64,000 bases of DNA. Source: Fontisphaera persica (GTDB lineage Bacteria > Verrucomicrobiota > Verrucomicrobiia > Limisphaerales > Fontisphaeraceae). Every line of letters begins with the position of its first letter. The stretch's first letter is position 1. Shown piece by piece: positions 1 through 8,219 of the stretch. The position numbers were made by a program, and so were the translations under genes. Location of the stretch: the NCBI RefSeq assembly GCF_024832785.1, contig NZ_CP116615.1, positions 3,658,001 to 3,722,000 of the forward strand, read 5' to 3'. The notes under the pieces are model-generated. The model was not told the DNA's origin and ran no database searches. It saw only the letters and a list, made by a program, of their open reading frames with translations.

Positions 1-2167
1 GCACCTCGGCGGCGGCTTCAAACACCGCCCGCGCCTGCATCTCGCTGATTTCCGGATACACAATCCCCAGCCGGCACCCGCGGAAGCCCAGCATCGGGTT
101 GAACTCGTGCAGCTCCTTCACGCGGTTGCGGATTTTCTCCACCGGCACGCCCATCTTCTGGGCCAGGTCCTGCTGCGCCTTGTCCTCATGCGGCAGGAAC
201 TCATGCAGCGGCGGGTCCAGGAACCGGATGGTGGCCGGATAGCCGTTGAGGGCCTTGAAGATGCCCACAAAGTCCTCCTTCTGGTACGGCAGCAGCTTCG
301 CCAGCGCCTTCTTCCGATCCTCCAGATTGTCCGCGAGAATCATCTCGCGCATGGCGTCAATGCGGTTGCCCTCGAAGAACATGTGCTCCGTGCGGCACAA
401 GCCAATGCCCGTCGCGCCGAAGGCAATCGCGTTCTCCGTCTGCTCCGGCGTGTCGGCGTTGGTGCGGACCTCCAGGCGGGTCACCTTGCTGCACCAGTCC
501 ATCAACTGCTTGAACATCTGGTAGGTCTTGCTCTTCTTCGGATCGAGCGACTTCTCAATCAGCACCTGCACAATCTCCGATGCCGCCGTCTTGATTTCGC
601 CGGCGTACACATTGCCCAGCGTGCCGTTGATGGACATGTAGTCCCCTTCCTTGAAGGTCTGCCCGCTCACCGTCACCGTGCGCGCCGCATAGTCAATCTG
701 CAACGCCCCGGCGCCGCACACGCACACCTTGCCCATTTGCCGGGCCACCAGCGCCGCGTGCGAGCTGACGCCGCCCTTGGCCGTCAAAATGCCCTCGGCG
801 GCAATCATGCCGCGCAGGTCTTCCGGCGTGGTCTCATTGCGCACCAGCAACACCTTCTCGCCCTTCGCCGCGGCGGCCGCCGCGCGGTCGGCGTTCAGGT
901 AAATCTTGCCCGAGGCCGCCCCCGGCCCCGCCGGCAGACCCGTCGCCACCACCTTGGCCGCCTTCTCGGCCTTCTGGTCAAAGATGGGCGCCAGCAACTG
1001 GTCGAGCTGGTCGGCCGGGTTGCGCCGGATGGCCGTCTTCCAGTCAATCAGCTTCTCCTCCACCATGTCCATGGAGAACTTCAACGCCGCAAACGCGGTG
1101 CGCTTGCCGTTGCGCGTCTGCAGCATGAACACCTTGCCGTCCTGAATGGTGAACTCGAAGTCCTGCACATCCTTGAAGTGCTTCTCCAGAATCTTCCGGA
1201 TGTTCTCCAACTCGGCAAACGCCTGCGGCAGGTGATTCTTGAGCTGCACCACCGGCTCGGGCGTGCGGATGCCCGCCACCACGTCCTCGCCCTGGGCGTT
1301 GATGAGAAACTCACCGTAAAACTCCTTCTCGCCGTTGGCCGGGTTGCGCGTGAACGCCACGCCGGAGCCGGAGCGTTCGCCGGTGTTGCCGTACACCATG
1401 GCCTGCACGTTCACCGCCGTGCCCCACTCGCTCGGAATGTTGTATTTGCGGCGGTACACAATCGCGCGGTCATTCATCCACGAGCCAAACACCGCGCCAA
1501 TCGCGCCCCAGAGCTGCTTCCACGGATCCTGCGGAAACTCCTTGCCCGTGCGCTCCTTGATCAGGCCCTTGAACCGCACCACCAGCTCCTTCAAATCGTC
1601 CACCGTCAGCTTGGTGTCCTCAATGTCCTCGTGGTAGCGCTCGTGCTTCAGGTTGTGAATCACCGTTTCAAACGGCTCATGGTCCTCACCCGGCCGCTTC
1701 TGCACCCCCATCACCACGTCGCCGTACATCTGCACAAAACGGCGGTAGCAGTCCCATGCAAAACGCTCGTTGTTCGTGGCCTTCACCAGGGCCAGCACCG
1801 TCTCGTCGTTCAAGCCCAGGTTCAAAATCGTGTCCATCATGCCCGGCATCGAGTCCCGCGCGCCCGAACGCACGCTCACCAGCAGCGGCATCGCGGTCTT
1901 GTCGCCGAACTTTGTGCCCATAATCTTCTCAATATGGGCCATGCCGGCCTTCACCTGCGGGTCCAGCACCTTCGGATAGGTCTTCTTGTTTTGATAGTAA
2001 TAAGTGCAAACCTCCGTGGTAATCGTGAACCCCGGGGGCACCGGCAGCCCAATCCGCGCCATCTCGGCCAGGTTGGCGCCTTTGCCGCCCAACAAGGGTT
2101 TCATTGAACCATCACCATCGGCCTTTTTGTTGCCGAACAGATAAACGTATTTCGGTGTCTTTGCCAT
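1..2167 (-). CDS. ppdK: Pyruvate, phosphate dikinase (3' end beyond window)
   Basis: The enzyme interconverts pyruvate, ATP and phosphate with PEP, AMP and pyrophosphate in cytoplasmic central carbon metabolism. Reading down from an ATG at 2167, the protein opens [18 protein letters not shown] and continues with the N-terminal ATP-grasp region ([12 protein letters not shown], then [16 protein letters not shown]). The swivelling phosphohistidine domain carries [12 protein letters not shown] with the catalytic histidine at about residue 470, and the C-terminal barrel begins ([17 protein letters not shown]). About 722 residues are present against the roughly 880-930 usual for the family, so the last part, including the catalytic cysteine region, lies left of base 1. 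Upstream, 2168-2338 is a plain leader before a repeat array, so the gene is probably transcribed alone. Family assignment is secure. Confidence 0.97.
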   Translation of the reverse strand, partial: MAKTPKYVYLFGNKKADGDGSMKPLLGGKGANLAEMARIGLPVPPGFTITTEVCTYYYQNKKTYPKVLDPQVKAGMAHIEKIMGTKFGDKTAMPLLVSVRSGARDSMPGMMDTILNLGLNDETVLALVKATNNERFAWDCYRRFVQMYGDVVMGVQKRPGEDHEPFETVIHNLKHERYHEDIEDTKLTVDDLKELVVRFKGLIKERTGKEFPQDPWKQLWGAIGAVFGSWMNDRAIVYRRKYNIPSEWGTAVNVQAMVYGNTGERSGSGVAFTRNPANGEKEFYGEFLINAQGEDVVAGIRTPEPVVQLKNHLPQAFAELENIRKILEKHFKDVQDFEFTIQDGKVFMLQTRNGKRTAFAALKFSMDMVEEKLIDWKTAIRRNPADQLDQLLAPIFDQKAEKAAKVVATGLPAGPGAASGKIYLNADRAAAAAAKGEKVLLVRNETTPEDLRGMIAAEGILTAKGGVSSHAALVARQMGKVCVCGAGALQIDYAARTVTVSGQTFKEGDYMSINGTLGNVYAGEIKTAASEIVQVLIEKSLDPKKSKTYQMFKQLMDWCSKVTRLEVRTNADTPEQTENAIAFGATGIGLCRTEHMFFEGNRIDAMREMILADNLEDRKKALAKLLPYQKEDFVGIFKALNGYPATIRFLDPPLHEFLPHEDKAQQDLAQKMGVPVEKIRNRVKELHEFNPMLGFRGCRLGIVYPEISEMQARAVFEAAAEV

Positions 2168-2338
2168 AAGTTATTTCAATCTTAAGTGGGTTCCAGCATT
2201 AGTTCTTGACCCAAAGTCCTCCCAGCATCACTAAATCCCCTGACCCTGTCAATGACCTATTTGAAACCTTTGCCTTGCCTTGTTTCCTGCATTAGCCCTC
2301 TTCATTATCCCCAATAATTTCAAACCCCCTGCCCCCCG

Positions 2339-2918
2339 GTAGCGCAGGCGTCTCGCCTGCGAGTAAGGCCTGCGTCCCGCAGGCCCTCCTCACAAGAAAT
2401 AGAGGTCATTCACGCCGCATCCATCCCCCTCTCCCCCCCGGGAGAGGGCCGGGGTGAGGGAAAATTGTAGCGCAGGCGTCCCGCCTGCGAGTAACGCCTG
2501 CGTCCCGCAGGCCGGGGCAAGGGGAAGAACTCGGCGATGCCTGGTTCATCAATCAATATCCCCCTCTCCCTCAGCGAGAGGGCCGGGGTGAGGGAAAATT
2601 GTAGCGCAGGCGTCCCGCCTGCGAGTAACGCCTGCGTCCCGCAGGCCCTCCTCACAAGAAATAGAGGTCATTCACGCCGCATCCATCCCCCTCTCCCCCC
2701 CTGGAGAGGGCCGGGGTGAGGGAAAATTGTAGCGCAGGCGTCTCGCCTGCGAGTAACGCCTGCCTCCCGCAGGCCGGGGTGAGGGAAAATTGTAGCGCAG
2801 GCGTCTCGCCAGCGAGTAACGCCTGCGTCCCGCAGGCCGGAGCAAGGGGAAGAACTCGGCGATGCCTGGTTCATCAATCAATATCCCCCTCTCCCTCAGC
2901 GAGAGGGCCGGGGTGAGG
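2339..2918. repeat. Array of palindromic repeats in two alternating unit types
   Basis: Five copies of an element beginning GTAGCGCAGGCGTC start at 2339, 2467, 2601, 2729 and 2792. Each contains two 7-bp hairpins, GCAGGCG/CGCCTGC and GCCTGCG/CGCAGGC. They are followed by one of two different tails, each ending in a third hairpin with CCCTCTC/GAGAGGG arms. Tail type 1 (with CACAAGAAATAGAGG) follows copies 1 and 3. Tail type 2 (with GAACTCGGCGATGCC) follows copies 2 and 5. Copy 4 is short. The stretch 2168-3026 holds no gene; open frames here translate the repeats into low-complexity peptides and I treat them as spurious. Confidence 0.9.
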
Positions 2919-3026
2919 GCAAAAGCAAAACCATGCCCAAACCTCACCCGCCAGACTCTCCCCCTCCTCCCCACTTTTCCGCTTGCCGCCTCCGTCACGC
3001 CGCCCAACACTGCCTCCGCCCGCTGC

Positions 3027-4049
3027 ATGAGTGAGCTATGGCAAAGCATTGACTGGCAGGCCCTCGAACGCCTGCGCGCCGCCTTCCTGAACCGCACCGC
3101 CGGCGCGGGAGATTACTGGCTCTGCCGGCGTGACCTGGACAGCTACGACCAAACCTTCGCCCAGCGCATCGGCTGGAAATGGGACTGGCTCCTGGCCGAA
3201 TTGGACCGCCGCGCCTGGGCGCCTCCGCCCGGCCCCGTCCTCGATTGGGGCTGCGGCAGCGGTGTGGCGGGCCGCGCTTTTCTGGACCATTACGGCGCCG
3301 GCGCCCACCCCCTCCTCTGGCTGCACGACCGCTCCCTCCTGGCGGTGGAATACGCGGCCGAGCGCGCCCGCGTCAAATACCCCGGCCTCTCCGTGGCGGC
3401 CGCCCCGCCGGAGGCCCGGCCCGCCGTCCTCCTTCTGAGCCACGTGCTCTCCGAGCTGTCCGCCCCGGCTTTCTCCGCGTTGTTGGAGGTCATCCGCCGC
3501 GCCACCGCCGTTCTCTGGGTGGAATCGGGCGACTACGAAACCAGCCGCGCCCTCATTGCCGCCCGCGAAGTGCTGCGCGCCGAGTTTCAAGTGGCCGCCC
3601 CCTGCACCCACCAGCAACGTTGCGGCCTGCTGGACCCGGAAAACGCACCCCACTGGTGCCACCATTTCGCCACCCCCCCGCCGGAAATTTTCGCCGACGG
3701 CGACTGGGTGCGCTTTGGCCAGCTTGCCGGCGTGGACCTTCGCAGCCTGCCCTTGAGCTGTCTGGCGCTCGACCGGCGCCGCCTCCCCCCGCTGCCGGAG
3801 GGCAGCTTCCGCCTGCTTGGGCGGCCGCGCCTCTACAAACCCAACGCCCAGCTCCTCGGTTGCGATGCCGCCGGCGTCCGGGAAGCCAGCCTGTCCCGCC
3901 GCGAGCATCCGGAAGCCTGGCGCCGGTTGAAAAATGGCGATTATCCCACTCTCCTGCGCTGGCAGACCGTCCACCACCAAATCCAGGCGTTGCACATGGA
4001 GGAAACTTCCCCGCCGGGCATGGATGACGCGGCCCAGGCTGGGCCATGA
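3027..4049 (+). CDS. Rsm22-like small-subunit rRNA methyltransferase family protein
   Basis: This 340-residue protein looks like the Rsm22 family, SAM-dependent methyltransferase-like proteins associated with the small ribosomal subunit. The SAM-binding motif VLDWGCGSGVAGRAF lies near residue 75 and is followed by LLLSHVLSEL. A cysteine/histidine cluster with CTHQQRCGLL and HWCHHF near residues 195-215 is typical of the family. The open frame extends upstream to 2862, but that part only translates the repeat array, so I chose the ATG at 3027. The gene precedes prs with 193 bp between. The substrate is not determinable from sequence, and some family members may lack methylation activity. Confidence 0.8.
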   Translation: MSELWQSIDWQALERLRAAFLNRTAGAGDYWLCRRDLDSYDQTFAQRIGWKWDWLLAELDRRAWAPPPGPVLDWGCGSGVAGRAFLDHYGAGAHPLLWLHDRSLLAVEYAAERARVKYPGLSVAAAPPEARPAVLLLSHVLSELSAPAFSALLEVIRRATAVLWVESGDYETSRALIAAREVLRAEFQVAAPCTHQQRCGLLDPENAPHWCHHFATPPPEIFADGDWVRFGQLAGVDLRSLPLSCLALDRRRLPPLPEGSFRLLGRPRLYKPNAQLLGCDAAGVREASLSRREHPEAWRRLKNGDYPTLLRWQTVHHQIQALHMEETSPPGMDDAAQAGP

Positions 4050-4242
4050 GGGTGGAAACGCCCGCCCCCCCGAGGTAACCACCGGCAATCCAGGGGGGTA
4101 TTCCATGGGCGCCCCCCCGCCCGGCCCACCCGGCCGGAATTTCCACTTGCGCCGGCGTCCGGGATTGTTACATTCCGGGCATTGAAATGGGCCACCGGCA
4201 AGGTGGTCTTTTGTTTTGCGGGAACCCGAAAGCACAGCAATC

Positions 4243-5187
4243 GTGAAAATCTTTAGCGGCAATTCCAATCCCAAACTGGCCCGCGCCATTTGCGACGCCA
4301 TTGGCGTCGAGCTGGGCCGTTGCACCGTCAGCGCGTTTCCGGATGGCGAGACTTTTGTGAAAATTGAGGAAAACGTGCGTGGCGAGGATGTGTTTGTGGT
4401 TCAGAGCACCTCGCCGCCCACCAATCATAACCTGATGGAGATGTTCATCATGATGGACGCCCTGCGCCGCGCCAGCGCCGACCGCATCACCGCGGTGCTG
4501 CCGTTTTACGGGTATGCGCGCCAGGACCGCAAAGACCAGCCCCGCGTGCCCATCACCGCCAAACTGGTGGCCAACCTGCTGGTGGCCTCCGGCGCCAACC
4601 GCGTCCTGACCATGGACCTCCATGCCCAGCAAATCCAGGGCTTCTTCGATATTCCCGTGGACCATCTCTACGCCGCGCCGGTGATGTACAATTATCTTAA
4701 ACAGAAAGGCCTGCCCAACCTCGTGGTGGTCAGCCCGGATGTGGGCGGCATCAAAATGGCCTATGCTTATGCGCAAGTCCTCGGCGCCGAGCTGGCCATC
4801 GTGGCCAAGCGCCGCAAAAGCGCCCATGAAGTGGAATCCATGGCCGTCATCGGCCATGTGCGCAACAAAAACGTGCTGCTGGTGGATGACCTCACCGAAA
4901 CCGCCGGCACCCTCACCGCCGCGGCCACCCTGCTCCGGCAGCGGGGCGCCAAACAGATTCTGGCCTGCGTCAGCCACGCCATCCTCAACCAAACCGGCAT
5001 CGAGCGGCTCAAAAATTCTTGTATTGACGAATTGATAACCACTGATAGTGTATGCCGCCCTGTGATACGGGGCGTGAACATCACGACCCTGTCCGTCGCG
5101 GGACTGCTCGGCGAGGCGATTAAGCGGATAGCCAACAATCTGTCCGTCAATTCGCTGTTCGAGTTTAGAGGCGGGCGGACCAGTTGA
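4243..5187 (+). CDS. prs: Ribose-phosphate pyrophosphokinase
   Basis: PRPP synthase transfers pyrophosphate from ATP to ribose-5-phosphate, feeding purine, pyrimidine, histidine, tryptophan and NAD synthesis. The 314-residue product starts MKIFSGNSNPKLA, the usual family start, and has the ATP loop FPDGE, the RQDRKDQPRVPITAK flexible loop and the PRPP-binding loop VDDLTETAGTL. The VVVSPDVGG segment is also in place. I start at GTG 4243 because this gives the standard N-terminus; an in-frame TTG at 4216 would add nine residues. It heads a run of translation genes with rplY 46 bp downstream, a common arrangement (prs-rplY-pth). Confidence 0.96.
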   Translation: MKIFSGNSNPKLARAICDAIGVELGRCTVSAFPDGETFVKIEENVRGEDVFVVQSTSPPTNHNLMEMFIMMDALRRASADRITAVLPFYGYARQDRKDQPRVPITAKLVANLLVASGANRVLTMDLHAQQIQGFFDIPVDHLYAAPVMYNYLKQKGLPNLVVVSPDVGGIKMAYAYAQVLGAELAIVAKRRKSAHEVESMAVIGHVRNKNVLLVDDLTETAGTLTAAATLLRQRGAKQILACVSHAILNQTGIERLKNSCIDELITTDSVCRPVIRGVNITTLSVAGLLGEAIKRIANNLSVNSLFEFRGGRTS

Positions 5188-5233
5188 CCGCGGGTCAACC
5201 GGCCGTCCGAAGGTGACTTGAATACATAAACGA

Positions 5234-6016
5234 ATGAAAACGGTAGCATTAACGGCTTATCCGCGCACGCTCGCTCGGCGTGGCGGCGCAAAAAAACTTC
5301 GGGATGCCGGCCGCGTGCCGGCCGTCATTTACGGGCGGCAGGCCCCGCCCCAAAACCTGGAAGTCCAGGGCAAGCAAATCAAGGATTTGCTCCACCACGC
5401 GGTCTCTGAAAACCTGCTGCTGGATTTGCTGGTGGAAGGCGACCCCCGCCCCAAACGCCTGGCTTTGCTGCGCGAGGTGCAGCATCACCCCCTCACCGGC
5501 CAGGTGCTCCATGTGGATTTTCACGAAGTCAGCGAAACCGAAAAGGTCACCGTGATGGTGCCCATCGAAACCACAGGCGAGGCCAAGGGCGTCAAGGAAG
5601 GCGGCGTGCTCGAGCACGTGCTCTTCAAGGTCAAAGTGCGCGCCCTGCCCAAGGATTTGCCCGAGCAAATCATCATTGATGTCAGCCATCTGGGCATCGG
5701 CCAGGCCGTCCATCTGGGCGAAATCCAACCCCCGCCCGGCGTCGAAATCCTGGGCGACAAACACATTTCCGTCGTCGCCGTCGCCGCGCCGCTCACGGAG
5801 GAACAGGAAGCGGCCGCCGCCGCCGAGGAAGCCGTGGCTGCGGGCGAGGTCGAGATGATCAAGGAAAAGAAAGAAGAAGGTGGCGAAGGCGCCCCAGCCG
5901 AGAAGGAAAAAGGCGAAAAAGCGGGGGCCAAACCGGCCGCTGGCGACAAGGCTGCTGCCAAACCCGGCGCCGAGAAGGCGGCCGAGAAGGCGCCAGCCGC
6001 CGAGAAAAAGAAATAA
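5234..6016 (+). CDS. rplY: 50S ribosomal protein L25 (Ctc/TL5 type) with charged tail
   Basis: L25 binds 5S rRNA in the large subunit. The first roughly 95 residues form the L25 core (AVIYGRQ, LREVQHHPLTGQVLHVDFHEV). The following TL5/Ctc beta domain, about residues 100-185, ends near DKHISVVAVAAP. The last 70 or so residues are a low-complexity Glu/Lys/Ala tail with repeated EKA and PAA blocks. This makes it a long, 260-residue form of the protein. It sits between prs and pth, which is its classical neighbourhood. The tail resembles the one on L9 further down the same run. Confidence 0.95.
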   Translation: MKTVALTAYPRTLARRGGAKKLRDAGRVPAVIYGRQAPPQNLEVQGKQIKDLLHHAVSENLLLDLLVEGDPRPKRLALLREVQHHPLTGQVLHVDFHEVSETEKVTVMVPIETTGEAKGVKEGGVLEHVLFKVKVRALPKDLPEQIIIDVSHLGIGQAVHLGEIQPPPGVEILGDKHISVVAVAAPLTEEQEAAAAAEEAVAAGEVEMIKEKKEEGGEGAPAEKEKGEKAGAKPAAGDKAAAKPGAEKAAEKAPAAEKKK

Positions 6017-6061
6017 ACCCTGCCCGGCTCCTGCCTGCCGCCGGGGGGCATTACCGGCCTT

Positions 6062-6673
6062 ATGGACGCGCCTTTTCTGGTGGCTGGCTTGGGAAACCCC
6101 GGCGCCGAGTATGCGCAGACCCGTCACAACATCGGCTTTCAGGTGGTCGAGTGCCTGGCCCGGCGTTGGGGCTGCGGCTGGGAAGAATCCCGGCGCTTGC
6201 GGGCGCGGATGGCGCGGGCCGTGTTTGCCGGCCAGCGCGGCTGGTTGTGCGAGCCGCTGACCTATATGAACCTGAGCGGCGAGGCGGTCGGGGCGGCACT
6301 GGATTACTATCAAGTGCCCTTGACAAGGCTGCTGGTCATCGTGGACGATGCCGATTTGCCGCTGGGCGTCCTGCGGCTGCGGCCCGAGGGCAGCGCGGGC
6401 GGGCATCATGGACTGGAGTCCATCCAGTCCCGCCTGGGTTCAACGGCGTTTGCCCGGCTGCGGGTGGGGATTGGGCGCCAGGCCGGGCAGCCCCGCGAGC
6501 TGGCCAGCCATGTGCTGAGCCGGTTTGCGGCGGATGAAAAAGTGGTGGCCGACAAGGCTGTGGAACGGGCGGCCAGCCAGGTGGAATGCTGGCTGGCGCA
6601 CGGCGTGCAGTCGGCCATGAATCAGTTTAACGGGCCGGTGGAACGGCCCTCAAGTCAGGAGAATGCGGAGTGA
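6062..6673 (+). CDS. pth: Peptidyl-tRNA hydrolase
   Basis: Pth releases peptides from prematurely dropped peptidyl-tRNA so the tRNA can be reused. The 203-residue protein has the N-terminal signature VAGLGNPGAEYAQTRHNIGF with Asn12 and the catalytic His22. PLTYMNLSGEAV, VDDADLPLG and GSAGGHHGLESI follow in order, all family hallmarks. Length is normal. The stop codon overlaps the GTG start of rpsF by four bases (GTGA at 6670-6673), so the two are probably translationally coupled. It lies 45 bp after rplY. Confidence 0.97.
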   Translation: MDAPFLVAGLGNPGAEYAQTRHNIGFQVVECLARRWGCGWEESRRLRARMARAVFAGQRGWLCEPLTYMNLSGEAVGAALDYYQVPLTRLLVIVDDADLPLGVLRLRPEGSAGGHHGLESIQSRLGSTAFARLRVGIGRQAGQPRELASHVLSRFAADEKVVADKAVERAASQVECWLAHGVQSAMNQFNGPVERPSSQENAE

Positions 6674-6990
6674 AAAAGTACGAAGGTCTGTTTATTTTGA
6701 ACATGGCGGGACGCGAAGAAGGCGTCAAGGAAGCCATTGACAAGGTCGTGGCGGAAATTACCGCCGCCGGCGGCAAGGTCGAAACCATCCAGAAGATGGA
6801 CAAGCGCAACTTTGCCCGCGTGCGCAACCGCAAGGTCACCTCGGGCTTTTACGTCAACATCATCTTTGACGCCCCCGAGGCCGCCATTGCCCCGTTGCGC
6901 GCCAAGTTCGCCCTCAACGAAGAGGTCTTCCGGGTGATGTTCACCGCCGCGCCCAAAGTGTCGGCGCCGGTGGCCCCCGCCACGGCTTAG
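6670..6990 (+). CDS. rpsF: 30S ribosomal protein S6
   Basis: S6 is a small-subunit platform protein. The 106-residue sequence opens MKKYEGLFILNMAGREEG and contains MDKRNFARVRNRKVTSGFY, both characteristic. The start is a GTG overlapping the end of pth, with GGAG upstream inside the pth coding sequence. Its usual partners ssb and rplI follow in order. The common rpsR (S18) gene is not between ssb and rplI, so S18, which pairs with S6 on the ribosome, must be encoded elsewhere. Confidence 0.95.
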   Translation: MKKYEGLFILNMAGREEGVKEAIDKVVAEITAAGGKVETIQKMDKRNFARVRNRKVTSGFYVNIIFDAPEAAIAPLRAKFALNEEVFRVMFTAAPKVSAPVAPATA

Positions 6991-7023
6991 GCCCCTTCCC
7001 CAACGCTCCGCCTCCGCTCGCTT

Positions 7024-7482
7024 ATGGCCAGTTACAACAAAGTGTTGCTGATCGGGAACCTCACCCGGGACCCCGAACTCAAATACACCCCCAAAGGCAC
7101 CGCCGTCGCCCGCCTCGGCCTGGCCGTCAACCGCCGCTGGCGCTCGGAGTCTGGCGAGGAAAAAGAAGAGGTCACCTTTGTGGACATTGACGCCTTTGGC
7201 CGGCAGGCGGAGGTGCTGGCCCAATACCTCAAAAAAGGGCGGCCCTTGTTTGTCGAGGGGCGGCTTCGCCTCGACACCTGGGAAGACAAAAACACCCGCC
7301 AGAAACGCTCCCAATTGCGCGTGGTCCTGGAAGGCTTCAGCTTCCTGGACAGCGGCGGCCGTGCCGACGCCCCCGCCAACGGCAATGCCGGCCGTCCTAA
7401 CGCCGCCCCGGCCGCGGCGCCCCCCGCGCCGCCGCCGCCCGAGGACGCGCCCCCCCTCGACGACGACGATGTGCCTTTCTAA
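7024..7482 (+). CDS. ssb: Single-stranded DNA-binding protein
   Basis: SSB coats single-stranded DNA in replication, repair and recombination. The N-terminal OB fold, about residues 1-110, shows MASYNKVLLIGNLTRDPEL, then FVDIDAFGRQAEV and FVEGRLRLDTW. A disordered Ala/Pro/Asn-rich linker follows, and the protein ends in the acidic tip DDDDVPF, which normally recruits partner proteins. Length is 152 residues, which is ordinary. It lies between rpsF and rplI, the common bacterial order. Confidence 0.97.
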   Translation: MASYNKVLLIGNLTRDPELKYTPKGTAVARLGLAVNRRWRSESGEEKEEVTFVDIDAFGRQAEVLAQYLKKGRPLFVEGRLRLDTWEDKNTRQKRSQLRVVLEGFSFLDSGGRADAPANGNAGRPNAAPAAAPPAPPPPEDAPPLDDDDVPF

Positions 7483-7531
7483 TCCACAGCTATTCCTGAA
7501 TTAACCCTTTATCACCCACAAGTCTCGATTT

Positions 7532-8137
7532 ATGGCTAAGACAGAAGTCATCCTCACCAGTAACATCCCCGGTCTGGGCGCTGAATCCGACCAGGTCAAA
7601 GTCGCCGCCGGTTATGCGCGTAATTTCCTCTTTCCTCAAGGGCTGGCAATCCCTCTGAGCGCCGGCAATAAAAAGCGGCTCGAGGCCCTCCGCCGCCGCC
7701 GCGCCGAGCGCGAAGCCCAAGAGTACAACACCATGACCGAGCTGGCCCGCAGCCTCCAGAAACTTATCTGCATCATCACCGTCAAAACCGGTGAGGACGG
7801 CAAAATGTTCGGCAACGTCACCAGCGGCACCATCGCCGATGCCCTCAAAACCCAGTTCGACATCGCCCTCGACCGCAAGAAAATCCATCTCGAAAAACCC
7901 ATCCACACCCTCGGCGAGCACGAAGTCGAAATGCGCCTCCACCCCGAAGTCCGCGCCACCCTGAAAATCCGCGTCGAAAGCGCCACCCCGCCGCCCACCC
8001 CGGCGCCGGAATCCGCCGCCGCGGAGGCCGACAAGCGTGATAAGAAGGGGGAACGCGCCGGACGCAAGGACAAGGCCGACAAAACCGACAAAGCGGAAAA
8101 AGGCCCCAAGCCTGAAAAAGCCGAAAAAGCCAAGTAA
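7532..8137 (+). CDS. rplI: 50S ribosomal protein L9 with Lys-rich tail
   Basis: L9 binds 23S rRNA near the L1 stalk. The N-terminal RNA-binding domain is clear (MAKTEVILTSNIPGLGAESD, GYARNFLFPQG). A connecting helix and the C-terminal domain follow (KTGEDGKMFGNVTSGTIADAL). From about residue 155 a 45-residue tail rich in Lys, Asp, Glu and Ala (DKADKTDKAEKG) extends beyond the roughly 150-residue norm, giving 201 residues. It is the last gene of the run and is followed by a strong terminator at 8161. Confidence 0.95.
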   Translation: MAKTEVILTSNIPGLGAESDQVKVAAGYARNFLFPQGLAIPLSAGNKKRLEALRRRRAEREAQEYNTMTELARSLQKLICIITVKTGEDGKMFGNVTSGTIADALKTQFDIALDRKKIHLEKPIHTLGEHEVEMRLHPEVRATLKIRVESATPPPTPAPESAAAEADKRDKKGERAGRKDKADKTDKAEKGPKPEKAEKAK

Positions 8138-8160
8138 TCTTGACCCCCATCATTTGCGCA

Positions 8161-8187
8161 GCGGGCCTCCATGGCCCGCTTTTTTTT
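8161..8187 (+). terminator. Rho-independent terminator after rplI
   Basis: A perfect 7-bp stem, GCGGGCC with GGCCCGC around a TCCAT loop, is followed directly by eight T residues. It lies 24 bases after the rplI stop and fits the end of the prs-rplY-pth-rpsF-ssb-rplI transcript. The tandem repeat array starts 33 bases later. Confidence 0.9.
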
Positions 8188-8219
8188 CGCCCCTCCATGC
8201 AGCGCAGGCGTCCCCTCTC

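Noticed and set aside
107-2107. Plus-strand open frame of 666 codons
   Set aside because: It is antisense to the clearly recognisable ppdK gene, is His/Arg/Leu-rich and matches no family.
2410-3097. Several small open frames on both strands in the first repeat array
   Set aside because: They translate the palindromic repeats into repeated Ser/Pro/Arg-rich peptides and have no start signals.
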